Below, one piece after another: positions 7,420 through 16,015 of a DNA stretch of 47,495 nucleotides. The translations under genes and the position numbers were made by a program. The stretch's first letter is position 1. Every line of letters starts with the position of its first letter. Under the pieces are notes generated by a model. That model made no database searches, was not told where the DNA came from, and worked only from the letters and a program-made list of their open reading frames with translations. Source of the stretch: Balneolia bacterium (GTDB lineage: Bacteria; Bacteroidota; Rhodothermia; Balneolales; Cyclonatronaceae); assembly GCA_003566635.1 (NCBI GenBank), contig PXCK01000134.1, positions 1-47,495 of the forward strand, read 5' to 3'.

Positions 7420-8781
7420 TCATCCCTGAAAAACTTGGCGAAATAATTCCGGTAGGTTTTTTACCGAGTAAATTCCTTTTGCTTTTACATCGGAACCCGG
7501 AACATAAACCTCATCAAATCCGCTCTTTTTAGCCTCTAAAATACGGGCTTGTAATCCTTGTACGCTTCGTATTTCTGCTCCAAGTCCTACCTCGCCAATA
7601 AACATTTTTTTCACAGGGATTGGCTTATCAATCAAAGCTGAAACCAAAGCCATAATAACAGCTAAATCTGATGCGGTATCTTGTAGTTTCAGTCCACCGG
7701 CTACATTCACAAATACATCTTTGTCAGAAAAGCGAAATCCGGTTCGCTTTTCCAGTACAGCTAAAAGGAGAGAAAGCCGACGGTGATCAAACCCCGACGA
7801 TGTCCGTTGTGGTGTACCGTAAGACGATGCTGCTACTAACGCCTGAACTTCTAACAATATGGGTCGATTTCCTTCTAAAATACAAGCTGCCGCATTGCCG
7901 CTAATTCCATCACTAAACTCCGATAAAAAAAGTTCTGATGGATTTGTTACATCCCTCAAGCCGGTTTGATTCATTTCAAAAACCCCTATTTCGAAGGTTT
8001 GCCCAAAACGATTTTTATGCACTCTTAAAATTCTGTGATTCAGACTTTTGTCGCCCTCAAATTGCAATACAACATCTACCATATGCTCAAGAACGCGCGG
8101 ACCGGCAAGATCACCCTCTTTCGTAACATGACCAATCAAAAGCGTGGTGGTTAGCGTTTGCTTGGCAATTCGCATAAGCAAACCGGCAGATTCCCGAATT
8201 TGGGCAACGGTACCCGGCATACTTTGTATTTCGGGACGATAAACGGTTTGAATGGAATCGATAATTAAAATATCAGGCTTGTGCTTTTCTACTTCACTTG
8301 TAATTTTGTTGAGATCCGTTTCGGGGAAAATCAAAAGTCCTGACGACTCAACCTGCATCCTTTTAGCCCGTTGCTTAATTTGAGTGGCCGATTCTTCACC
8401 GGAGCAATAAAGAACTTTCATCCCCGGATTTTCTCGAGCAATTTGTAAAGCAAGGGTTGATTTGCCAACGCCCGGATCACCACCTAATAAAATAAATGAA
8501 CCTTTTACCAATCCGCCACCTAAAACCCGATCAAACTCGGGCATTTTTGTGGTTGTGCGGTCATCCTCCGTTAGTTCAATTTCCTCTAATTTCCGCGGGT
8601 TGCTCTCTGTCTCCTGCAGTAAAAGGCGCGCCCGATGATTCTCGCTTCCTTTGGATGAAGATTGAGTTTCTACCTGCTCAACGAGGGTGTTCCAACTTTT
8701 GCATTGCGGGCAACTTCCCATCCAACGAGGGGTGTTGTATCCACATTCGATGCAGGTAAAATAAGATTTGGTTTTAGCCAT
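7420..8781 (-). CDS. radA: DNA repair protein RadA (Sms)
   Basis: This is a branch-migration ATPase acting with RecA in recombination. The 453 residues show the standard order. An N-terminal C4 zinc finger uses Cys10, 13, 24 and 27 (CIECG, CPQC). The RecA-like ATPase has Walker A GDPGVGKST at 101-109 and Walker B-like ILIIDSIQT near 171-179. The RadA signature KNRFG is at 256-260. A C-terminal Lon-protease-like domain contains FVNVAGGLKLQDTASDLAV. Length is typical. It is convergent with the symporter gene and follows the membrane protein gene at 8908-9954 by 126 bp. Confidence 0.97.
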   Translation of the reverse strand: MAKTKSYFTCIECGYNTPRWMGSCPQCKSWNTLVEQVETQSSSKGSENHRARLLLQETESNPRKLEEIELTEDDRTTTKMPEFDRVLGGGLVKGSFILLGGDPGVGKSTLALQIARENPGMKVLYCSGEESATQIKQRAKRMQVESSGLLIFPETDLNKITSEVEKHKPDILIIDSIQTVYRPEIQSMPGTVAQIRESAGLLMRIAKQTLTTTLLIGHVTKEGDLAGPRVLEHMVDVVLQFEGDKSLNHRILRVHKNRFGQTFEIGVFEMNQTGLRDVTNPSELFLSEFSDGISGNAAACILEGNRPILLEVQALVAASSYGTPQRTSSGFDHRRLSLLLAVLEKRTGFRFSDKDVFVNVAGGLKLQDTASDLAVIMALVSALIDKPIPVKKMFIGEVGLGAEIRSVQGLQARILEAKKSGFDEVYVPGSDVKAKGIYSVKNLPELFRQVFQG

Positions 8782-8907
8782 AGGTATATCTGAGATTTTT
8801 AGGGAAGATAAAGGCTGAACCTCAAAAAAACCTGATGATATTTTATGTGGGATTTTACATTGGTTTATTAATCTAGCCTAGTAGCCGCCAACTATGCCCC
8901 AAACCAA

Positions 8908-9954
8908 TCAACCCTCGTCCGAAAACCCTTTAACAGGAGATCTGTTTAAATACCATGATACCACCATGATACCTAAACCAATTATCAGATAGAAGGTAAT
9001 GAAGCGCCACATAAACGTAGCTATTCCAATAAATACATCTCTATCCATTAAGGAGCCCTGGAATAGTACAAACAAACCTTCAACGCCTCCGCTACCTCCG
9101 GGTGTTGGCATAAACAGACTTGCAAAAGACATCGCTAAGCTTCTCAGGAATGATAATAAAACATCGGCCGGAAGAAAACTTAGTACTACAATTGTTGGCA
9201 GCCAGGCACGGGCCAGCCAGGCTAAGGAAGAAAGCAGAAACGCATTCAATAAAAATCGAAAAGGCATGTTTCTAAGCTCATCAGATGTTTTGATGAGATT
9301 TTTCATCTCCTTTTTAATCTTATCATAATGCTTGTTCAAAAATGGGAGCTTAAACAACCATAGTACCACTTTAGACATGGCAACCGGATTAATAAGCACA
9401 CCATACGCCAAAATTGCTCCATAACTCAACAGTATGAAGTAAACCAGACCCATCGCCCATTTTCCTACCCAGCCTACATTGGGAGGGATAACATCTAAAT
9501 AAAACCCTGCTACGACAAGCACAGGTATCACCATTAAATAAAATAATTGATCGAGCAAAAGAGCATAAAGTGTAATGGCGCTTGCTTGTCCCAAGGGAAT
9601 TCGCTCACGAGTCATAGCATAAATTCCAAGAGGTGCTCCACCAATAGTAGATGGGGTGATGGCTGAAGCAAAATCCCACGAAATAACAATACGTATGGCA
9701 GCCATCCAGGAAATTTTCTTGTAAGCAAGGTATCGGATTTTAGCCGCTGTGAACCAAATCTTGAGCATTGCAACCACAAGAGCAATCACCAGTCCCGGCA
9801 TCCTCTTAAGGCGCACATACTCGAATCCGTCGGGCGTATAGGTATAGTACAAAACAATGCCCGTAGCAATTAAGCTTAAAGACACCGATATCATGAGATA
9901 TTTGCTCGATATCAGTGATTTTGGCGAAGTTGGAGTTGTACTAGTTTGGGACAC
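8908..9954 (-). CDS. LPG-synthase transmembrane-domain (flippase-like) membrane protein
   Basis: The 348-residue protein has about eight membrane helices. It carries the pattern of the lysylphosphatidylglycerol-synthase TM family (UPF0104/YbhN-like): SWDFASAITPSTIGGAPLGI near residues 92-111 and SLFMPTPGGSGGVEGLFVLF near the C-terminus. There is no soluble aminoacyl-transferase domain, so it is not a full MprF. Relatives have been linked to lipid or glycan-lipid movement, but no substrate can be assigned here. It starts 25 bp after the nitronate monooxygenase-like gene, probably in the same operon. Confidence 0.82.
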   Translation of the reverse strand: MSQTSTTPTSPKSLISSKYLMISVSLSLIATGIVLYYTYTPDGFEYVRLKRMPGLVIALVVAMLKIWFTAAKIRYLAYKKISWMAAIRIVISWDFASAITPSTIGGAPLGIYAMTRERIPLGQASAITLYALLLDQLFYLMVIPVLVVAGFYLDVIPPNVGWVGKWAMGLVYFILLSYGAILAYGVLINPVAMSKVVLWLFKLPFLNKHYDKIKKEMKNLIKTSDELRNMPFRFLLNAFLLSSLAWLARAWLPTIVVLSFLPADVLLSFLRSLAMSFASLFMPTPGGSGGVEGLFVLFQGSLMDRDVFIGIATFMWRFITFYLIIGLGIMVVSWYLNRSPVKGFSDEG

Positions 9955-9979
9955 AGGTTCGGTTTATAAAGTAATCAGG

Positions 9980-10918
9980 TCAAAACGTTTGAAATGATTT
10001 TATAGTCTGATTGTAGCCTGTTAAAAGGGACTCAAATAAATCTTTTACGGTTGGTATATCTTTTATAAGACCTGAAATTTGTCCTATTTCGAGCTCACCT
10101 TCTTCAAGATTACCTTCAAATATACCTTTTTTTGCGCGTCCCCTGCCTAGTAGCTCTTTTAAGGTTGATACTGTAGCGCCACTGTCCTCGGCCTCACGAA
10201 CTTTCTGGTAAAAAGGGTTCTTTATAAGGCGGACGGGTGTAACACTTTTTAAAGTAAGCACAGTGTCTGTATCGTTTGCCTGAACAACTGCTTGTTTAAA
10301 GGCATCATGGGCAGAGCTTTCAACTGTAGCAGCAAATCGGGATCCTATTTGAACACCATCGGCACCTAAAGCCAAAGCGGCAGCAATACCGCGCCCGTCG
10401 CCTATTCCACCGGCTGCAATTACGGGTATCGAAACAGCATCCACAACCTGAGGAATGAGAGTCATGGAGGTGATTTCATCTTTGCCATTGTGACCACCGG
10501 CTTCAAAACCTTCACAAACGATGGCATCAACACCCTTTTCTTCACATTTTAAAGCAAGCTTTACATTCGGGACAACGTGTACTACTGTAATTCCTGCGTC
10601 TTTTAAAACGGGAGTCCATATAGCAGGATTTCCGGCTGAGGTAAATACGATTGGCACTTTTTCATCCAGAATAATCTCAATAATCTTGTCAATATCCGGG
10701 TAAAGAAGGGGAACATTAACACCAAAGGGTTTATCTGTAGCTTTTTTGCATTTCTGAACGTGTTCACGCAGTACCTCGGGATACATGGATCCGGCTCCAA
10801 TCAACCCTAATCCACCCTGGTTTGATACAGCCGATGCCAACCTCCACCCCGAACACCAAACCATGCCTGCCTGAATAATGGGGTATTGAATATTGAAAAG
10901 TGAACAAATTCTATTCAT
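9980..10918 (-). CDS. nitronate monooxygenase / FabK-like FMN flavoprotein
   Basis: The 312-residue TIM-barrel flavoprotein starts with the family pattern FNIQYPIIQAGMVW. It contains GGLGLIGAG (35-43), EGFEAGGHNG with His143 at the position of the conserved nitronate-oxidase histidine, and the FMN phosphate-binding segments IPVIAAGGIGDGRG and GADGVQIGSRF. The fold is shared by 2-nitropropane dioxygenases (oxidative denitration of nitronates) and the enoyl-ACP reductase FabK. Sequence reading alone does not separate the two. No fatty-acid genes are adjacent, which mildly favours the oxygenase. A strong terminator separates it from fbaB upstream. Confidence 0.85.
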   Translation of the reverse strand: MNRICSLFNIQYPIIQAGMVWCSGWRLASAVSNQGGLGLIGAGSMYPEVLREHVQKCKKATDKPFGVNVPLLYPDIDKIIEIILDEKVPIVFTSAGNPAIWTPVLKDAGITVVHVVPNVKLALKCEEKGVDAIVCEGFEAGGHNGKDEITSMTLIPQVVDAVSIPVIAAGGIGDGRGIAAALALGADGVQIGSRFAATVESSAHDAFKQAVVQANDTDTVLTLKSVTPVRLIKNPFYQKVREAEDSGATVSTLKELLGRGRAKKGIFEGNLEEGELEIGQISGLIKDIPTVKDLFESLLTGYNQTIKSFQTF

Positions 10919-10935
10919 GACGGTGATTTAATTAA

Positions 10936-10967
10936 ATAAAAAAGGGGACAAGGTTAGCCCTGTCCCC
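10936..10967 (-). terminator. intrinsic terminator of fbaB
   Basis: On the minus strand GGGGACAGG pairs with CCTTGTCCCC around CTAA (one offset position), and TTTTTTATTT follows directly. It lies just after the fbaB stop codon and before the next gene's start, so fbaB should be a monocistronic unit. Confidence 0.85.
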
Positions 10968-10989
10968 ATGCATAGTCACAAGACTAAGT

Positions 10990-12066
10990 TTAAGCGATTG
11001 TTACCTTATCGTTCAGGTAAACATCTTGAATGGTTTGAAGTAGTTTAGCACCTTCATCCATAGGACGTTGGAATGCTTTTCTACCGCTAATCAAACCTGA
11101 GCCACCCGCACGCTTATTAATAACGGCTGTTTTAACAGCATCGGCAAAATCGTTAGCACCGGATGCTCCACCACTGTTAATTAAACCTGCACGACCCATA
11201 AAACAGTTAGCAACCTGATAACGAGTCAGGTCAATTGGGTGGTCACTGGTTAGCTCAGAATAAATACGCTCATCAAGTTTACCGTAAGAAGAATCACCGG
11301 CGTTAAGTGCTTTAAAGCCACCGTTTACTTCCGGTAATTTTTGCTTGATGATGTCTGCCTCAATGGTTACACCTAAGTGATTAGCCTGACCTGTTAAGTC
11401 TGCTGCAACGTGGTAATCAACACCATCTTTTTTAAAGGCATTGTTACGGGTGTAGCACCAAAGAATCGTAGCCATGCCAAGTTCGTGTGCATAAGCAAAT
11501 GCTTCTGCAACTTCCACGATTTGACGGTTACTTTCTTCTGAACCAAAATAAATAGTTGCACCAACAGCTGCTGCACCCATATCGTAGGCCTGATCGATGG
11601 TACCAAACATAATTTGGTCAAAGTTATTCGGGTAGGTCATCAACTCGTTATGGTTGATTTTCACTACAAAAGGAATTTTGTGTGCATATTTACGAGCAAC
11701 AGATGCCAATGCACCAAAAGTAGAAGCAACCGCATTACAGCCGCCTTCAATTGCGAGCTTAACGATGTTTTCCGGATCGAAATACTTTGGGTTTTTTGCG
11801 AAAGATGCACCACCTGAGTGCTCAATCCCCTGGTCTACCGGTAAAATAGAAAGATAGCCGGTTCCACCTAAGCGACCGTTATCGTAGAGAGCCTGCATAT
11901 TACGTAGTACACGAGGACTTCTGTTTGATTGTGTCCAAACGTCATCTACGTGTGATGGTTTTGGAAGATAAATCTCACTTTTGTCAATGGTCTTGCACGA
12001 ATGGTCTAAAAGGTATTCTGCCTCATCGCCAAGATAATTTTGAATTTGTTCAATTGTTAAAGCCAT
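10990..12066 (-). CDS. fbaB: class I fructose-bisphosphate aldolase (DhnA/FbaB type)
   Basis: This enzyme cleaves fructose 1,6-bisphosphate in glycolysis and runs in reverse in gluconeogenesis, using a Schiff-base lysine. The 358-residue protein matches FbaB throughout, for example [20 protein letters not shown] (71-90), [11 protein letters not shown] (136-146) and the C-terminal [17 protein letters not shown]. By family alignment from memory, Lys241 in [10 protein letters not shown] is the likely Schiff-base residue. The gene stands alone between its own promoter region and an intrinsic terminator. An unusually strong Shine-Dalgarno match lies upstream. Confidence 0.95.
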   Translation of the reverse strand: MALTIEQIQNYLGDEAEYLLDHSCKTIDKSEIYLPKPSHVDDVWTQSNRSPRVLRNMQALYDNGRLGGTGYLSILPVDQGIEHSGGASFAKNPKYFDPENIVKLAIEGGCNAVASTFGALASVARKYAHKIPFVVKINHNELMTYPNNFDQIMFGTIDQAYDMGAAAVGATIYFGSEESNRQIVEVAEAFAYAHELGMATILWCYTRNNAFKKDGVDYHVAADLTGQANHLGVTIEADIIKQKLPEVNGGFKALNAGDSSYGKLDERIYSELTSDHPIDLTRYQVANCFMGRAGLINSGGASGANDFADAVKTAVINKRAGGSGLISGRKAFQRPMDEGAKLLQTIQDVYLNDKVTIA

Positions 12067-12080
12067 AATAAAATATTAGA

Positions 12081-12090
12081 ACCTCCTTAG
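12081..12090 (-). promoter_or_regulatory. strong Shine-Dalgarno sequence of fbaB at long spacing
   Basis: On the minus strand CTAAGGAGGT is nearly the perfect complement of the 16S 3' end. It lies about 14 bases before the ATG, longer than the usual 5-9. Most genes in this window show no clear Shine-Dalgarno site, so its presence at a highly expressed glycolytic gene stands out. Confidence 0.55.
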
Positions 12091-12095
12091 GTTAT

Positions 12096-12126
12096 AAAAC
12101 ATAGCATGTTAAAAAGATTATTCAAT
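12096..12126 (-). promoter_or_regulatory. candidate Bacteroidota-type promoter of fbaB
   Basis: On the minus strand ATTG (12126-12123) is separated by exactly 19 bases from TATGTTTT (12103-12096). Each box has one mismatch to TTTG-N19-TAnnTTTG. A start about seven bases further on would give a leader of roughly 25 bases containing the Shine-Dalgarno site. Confidence 0.45.
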
Positions 12127-12200
12127 ATACGGTTTTCTGTTGATTGAATTTTTAAAATCTCATATCAATATGTTATTAACGGGTAAAGTAATTTAGATGA

Positions 12201-12222
12201 TTAAGAAAATGCATTTTCTTAA
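12201..12222. promoter_or_regulatory. perfect 22-bp palindrome in the fbaB-serS divergent region
   Basis: The half-site TTAAGAAAATG is repeated perfectly inverted with no gap. It lies 84 bp before the serS start and 135 bp before the fbaB start. It could be an operator for a dimeric regulator. There is no T-run, so it is not a terminator. Confidence 0.5.
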
Positions 12223-12305
12223 CAATCGGCACATTCTGTCATTTCATCTTAGCTTTAAGGGGGGTATTTTTCATCACTCAAAATTTTAAATCATTTTTCC
12301 AGTTT

Positions 12306-13577
12306 ATGTTAGATATAGCTTTTATCAAAGAAAATCCGGAACTCGTTAAACAAGCCATGCAACAAAAGGGTGAAAAAGAAACATCCGCTGTAGACAAAGT
12401 TCTTGAAGCTGATGCCGATTGGCGTAAAACCGTACACACCCTTGATAATTTGAGAAGTGAAAGCAATCAAAAAGCTAAGCAAATTGGTGCATTGATGGGT
12501 CAGGGGAAAAAAGATGAAGCCCAGGCCATCATAAAAGAAACCGGAGAGATGAAAGCATCCATCAAAGAACTGGAAGAAAAAGAGCGGGTTCTCAAGGACG
12601 AACGCGATAATTTATTGCTTCGCATTCCAAATATTCCTCACCCAACTGTTCCTGTTGGTCACACCGAAAATGATAATAAAGAAGAAGCCCGTTTTGGTGA
12701 AATAGAAGATTCTGAATGGAAAAAACCGCATTGGGAATTGGCAGAGGCAAACGGTTGGATAGATTTTAGCAGAGGGGTGAAAGTTACCGGAGCCGGGTTT
12801 CCATTTTATATTGGTGCTGCAGCCCGCCTTCAACGCGCACTCATTAACTATTTCATTGATACTGCTATAGATAAAGACTATACCGAGCTTCAGGCGCCTT
12901 ATATGGTAAATGAAGACTCAGCCAAAGGCACAGGACAAATCCCTGATAAAGAAGATCAGATGTATGTAGTGCCAAGAGATGAGTTTTTCCTGATTCCAAC
13001 AGCCGAGGTTCCCGTTACAAACTTCCACCGGGGAGAGATTTTTGAAGAGAAAGACCTGCCTGTTCGATATGTATGTTACACGCCTTGCTGGAGACGCGAA
13101 GCCGGTTCGCACGGTGCTGATGTGCGCGGATTGAACCGTTTGCACCAATTCGACAAAGTTGAACTGGTAAAGTTCGTGAAACCTGAAACGTCTTACGATG
13201 AACTGGAAACCCTGCGTGAAGATGCCGAGTATTTAATTAACGCCTTAGGATTGTCCTATCGCAGGTTGTTAATGTGTACCGGAGATATGGGGTTTACCCA
13301 ATCTAAAAAGTATGATTTGGAAGTTTGGAGTCCCGGACAAAAACGCTGGCTCGAAGTTAGCTCTTGCTCTAATTTTGAAGGTTTTCAGGCAAGGAGAATG
13401 ATGGTTCGCTACCGTGATAAAGATGGCAAGATTGAAACATTGCATACACTAAACGGTTCAGGATTGGCATTGCCACGTATTATGGCTTCTGTATTGGAAA
13501 AATATCAGGAAGAATCGGGTAAAGTTCTTGTGCCGGAAGTTCTTAAGCCATACATGGGCGGCAAAGATTATTTATAA
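12306..13577 (+). CDS. serS: serine--tRNA ligase
   Basis: Class II aminoacyl-tRNA synthetase charging tRNA-Ser and tRNA-Sec. The 423-residue protein has the N-terminal antiparallel coiled-coil tRNA-binding arm (about 25-105). Catalytic motifs follow: TAEVPVTNFHRGE, motif 2 GSHGADVRGLNRLHQFDKVE near 268-287, EVSSCSNFEGFQARR, and motif 3 LNGSGLALPR near 382. Length is typical. It is convergent with dusB, and only three bases separate the two stop codons. No recognisable terminator lies between them. Confidence 0.98.
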   Translation: MLDIAFIKENPELVKQAMQQKGEKETSAVDKVLEADADWRKTVHTLDNLRSESNQKAKQIGALMGQGKKDEAQAIIKETGEMKASIKELEEKERVLKDERDNLLLRIPNIPHPTVPVGHTENDNKEEARFGEIEDSEWKKPHWELAEANGWIDFSRGVKVTGAGFPFYIGAAARLQRALINYFIDTAIDKDYTELQAPYMVNEDSAKGTGQIPDKEDQMYVVPRDEFFLIPTAEVPVTNFHRGEIFEEKDLPVRYVCYTPCWRREAGSHGADVRGLNRLHQFDKVELVKFVKPETSYDELETLREDAEYLINALGLSYRRLLMCTGDMGFTQSKKYDLEVWSPGQKRWLEVSSCSNFEGFQARRMMVRYRDKDGKIETLHTLNGSGLALPRIMASVLEKYQEESGKVLVPEVLKPYMGGKDYL

Positions 13578-13580
13578 TCC

Positions 13581-14567
13581 TTATTGAACGACATAGAGTT
13601 CGCTCTCCGTAAAGTTTAGCAGCTTTTCTGTTAGAATTTCGGGGTCTTCATGTTTCATGAGTTCGAGACGCAGGTGCTTGCCATTTCGAACGCCTTTAAG
13701 GTAATTTCCGTAATGTTTTTTCATCATGATGACTCCGTATTTTTCCCCATGATGATCAACCGAGGCCTTTAATTGATCTGCACAAAGCTCAAGACGCTCT
13801 TGTAATGTTGGCTCAGGTAACAATTCTCCTGTTTCCAGATAGACTTTAATTTGCTTGAAAATCCAGGGGTTTCCGATGGCTGCCCTGCCTATCATAATTC
13901 CATCAACACCGGTTGTATCGAAAACATGTTTAGCTTCTTGCGGAGTTGTAATGTCGCCATTTCCAATGATAGGGATGTCGAGCCCGGGTGTGTTTTTCAG
14001 CATTTTTAGGTATTCCCATCTGGCTGTACCCTTGTATCCCTGGCTTCTTGTCCGGCAATGCACAGTCAATAATTTCACTCCAACACGTTGCAACATTAGA
14101 GCAACTTCGTCTATGCGGATGGAACTGTCGTCCCACCCAAGCCGGGTTTTTACGGTCACCGGCAAGTTGGTAGCATCCACAACTGTAGCTGCCATTCGCT
14201 CCATCATACCTAAATCCCGGAGACAGGCAGATCCCGCATTTTTTTTCACAACTTTATAAACCGGGCATCCAAAATTAATATCTACCAAGTCCGGATTGTT
14301 ATCTTCGGCAATTTTTGCAGCTCCGTACATTGCTTCTTCCCTACCACCAAAAATTTGGATGCCAAAGGGACGCTCAATTTCCTCGAACTTCATTTTGTGC
14401 ATGGACTTATCCGATTCACGTATGATAGCCTCCGAGCTTATAAACTCGGTATAAACTACATCAGCACCCATTTTTTTGCAGACTTGCCGAAACGGAGAGT
14501 CTGAAACATCTTCCATAGGTGCTAATACAACGGGGCGATCGGGGAGTTCGAGTTTACCTAATTTCAT
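13581..14567 (-). CDS. dusB: tRNA-dihydrouridine synthase (DusB-type)
   Basis: This FMN enzyme reduces specific uridines in tRNA. The 328-residue TIM barrel begins with LAPMEDVSDSPFR. It contains DINFGCPVYKVVKKNAGSAC with the catalytic Cys101, VKTRLGWDD, the RTRSQGYKGTARW segment typical of Dus proteins, and the FMN-binding IIGNGDI and GVDGIMIGRAAIGNPWIF. The C-terminal helical domain includes the usual MMKKHYGNYLKG. Assignment to the B subgroup is based on overall look. It is convergent with serS with a 3-bp gap. Confidence 0.93.
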   Translation of the reverse strand: MKLGKLELPDRPVVLAPMEDVSDSPFRQVCKKMGADVVYTEFISSEAIIRESDKSMHKMKFEEIERPFGIQIFGGREEAMYGAAKIAEDNNPDLVDINFGCPVYKVVKKNAGSACLRDLGMMERMAATVVDATNLPVTVKTRLGWDDSSIRIDEVALMLQRVGVKLLTVHCRTRSQGYKGTARWEYLKMLKNTPGLDIPIIGNGDITTPQEAKHVFDTTGVDGIMIGRAAIGNPWIFKQIKVYLETGELLPEPTLQERLELCADQLKASVDHHGEKYGVIMMKKHYGNYLKGVRNGKHLRLELMKHEDPEILTEKLLNFTESELYVVQ

Positions 14568-14685
14568 TTATGAATTATCAATTGAGAAAAAGCTAAAAAT
14601 ACGAATAATAAACGAAATACAGTGTTTTTGCGAACTATTCACCAGGAAATTGTACCATTAATAAAACGGCTGAGATTCCGACCAT

Positions 14686-15855
14686 TTAATTAACCGAGAA
14701 TCGTGCCAATACAAGTGTGGGATGTCCCTCATCGTTTGATTTTTCTAATAGTTCTGCTAAATCGGGGTGAATCTCTTCGGTATTTCCAAAAGTCCAGGGA
14801 TATACCAGTGAAACGATGTAATTATTCCAGGTAGTGGAAGGGTTTAGTGAAATTCCCAAGGTATTGCTTTCAATGTGTTCAATATTCAGATGTTTGTCAG
14901 ACATGAAATCATGCAAATACACAAATCTTTGGTCTTGGTACAAATAACTCATAAAAAGGTTTGTCTCGGTTTCAAACACATCGAAGTGATGAACAAACTC
15001 TTTATCTATCCGCTCTGTGAAAATTTCATTCATATTTCTAAAAGAGGTACGAAGAAAATTTTCAGTAACAAATAAATCACCAAAGTCAAAAGCATACGCT
15101 TTTGAAACATCAAATTCACGGTTATCAACTTGGTTGATAGAATATACTATTCGTGAGTTGACAGGGCGTGCATGTAGGCCGTTTGGGGTTTTAAACAAAT
15201 TATGATAAGAATGGCCCATCATTACGGCATGACTTGGAAATGGCACTTCTTCCTGAAAAACGGTTTGATTTTCGGTTTCGAAAAAGTGAATATGGTGCAT
15301 GCTTTGATTCGCTCTTCCACGCCCGGCATCGGTTACGCCTGTTTCGTTATCAAAAAAGTAAATCCATTGAACCCAATTATCATCAAACCGATTTGTTATT
15401 GAATGAGAATGGCTTCCATCTTCTATATGATTGAAAATAATTCTATTGGATGTAGACATGATTAGGTAATCATCGGTCAGAGTGAAATCATAAACATACT
15501 CATATTCGCCCGGTCCACGTCCCGGCCTGTTGATGAGGTAAAGAAACTCGCCATCTATATCGAAAGCAAGGATTCGGGCTCTTTCGCCACCCGGTATCAT
15601 ATCCAAAATATAGATCACATCATTATGTATAGCCACTTTTTGAATACCGGCAAATTGCAGGTTATCAGGTAAGTTGAGTCCTATAAATGAGTAATCCTCA
15701 ATAATATCATCTAAATTAACAGAAGCTACCAGGTTATGATCAACTTGGTAGACGGTTAAGTCTTCGGGTAATTCAACCATTTCAATTTCGTTTGAGCAGC
15801 TGAAAAGACCAATAGCGAGTAAGAGGATGGTTAATCGAAAGTAGAATGTAGGCAT
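14686..15855 (-). CDS. 6-bladed beta-propeller lipoprotein
   Basis: The 389-residue protein starts with a lipoprotein signal ending LFSC (Cys20). It then has the pattern of the Bacteroidota 6-bladed propeller family: VAIHNDVIYILD, ILAFDIDGEFLYLINRPGRG and PGEYEYVYDFTLTDDYL. Most such proteins are surface or periplasmic and of unknown function, and no catalytic residue is evident. It is transcribed divergently from the S10 peptidase gene, with about 160 bp shared between their starts. The 118-bp gap on its other side, before dusB, holds no convincing signal. Confidence 0.8.
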   Translation of the reverse strand: MPTFYFRLTILLLAIGLFSCSNEIEMVELPEDLTVYQVDHNLVASVNLDDIIEDYSFIGLNLPDNLQFAGIQKVAIHNDVIYILDMIPGGERARILAFDIDGEFLYLINRPGRGPGEYEYVYDFTLTDDYLIMSTSNRIIFNHIEDGSHSHSITNRFDDNWVQWIYFFDNETGVTDAGRGRANQSMHHIHFFETENQTVFQEEVPFPSHAVMMGHSYHNLFKTPNGLHARPVNSRIVYSINQVDNREFDVSKAYAFDFGDLFVTENFLRTSFRNMNEIFTERIDKEFVHHFDVFETETNLFMSYLYQDQRFVYLHDFMSDKHLNIEHIESNTLGISLNPSTTWNNYIVSLVYPWTFGNTEEIHPDLAELLEKSNDEGHPTLVLARFSVN

Positions 15856-15962
15856 ATTTCTTTATTTTGAAGGTTTTGATGAAATGAACGTAACTCTATG
15901 GGGGATGTTTCAATGTAATTTTTCAACTTCTTACAAAAGCACTTGCAAACAGAAAAGATTGT

Positions 15963-15970
15963 TACTTTTG
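15963..15970 (+). promoter_or_regulatory. TAnnTTTG -7 element upstream of the S10 peptidase gene
   Basis: TACTTTTG matches the Bacteroidota -7 box exactly. A CTTG lies 17 bases upstream, two bases closer than the consensus -33 spacing. Transcription would begin near 15977, which is after the distal ATG at 15884 and 39 bases before the ATG at 16016. This supports the 16016 start. Confidence 0.4.
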
Positions 15971-16015
15971 AAGGGCTTACATTCCAAAAATCAACCTTCA
16001 ATTAATTCTGTAACT

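Noticed and set aside
14629-14644. Further copy of the dispersed motif (TGCGAACTATTCACC)
   Set aside because: Too many mismatches to the consensus. The same applies to weak matches near 32726 and 46132.
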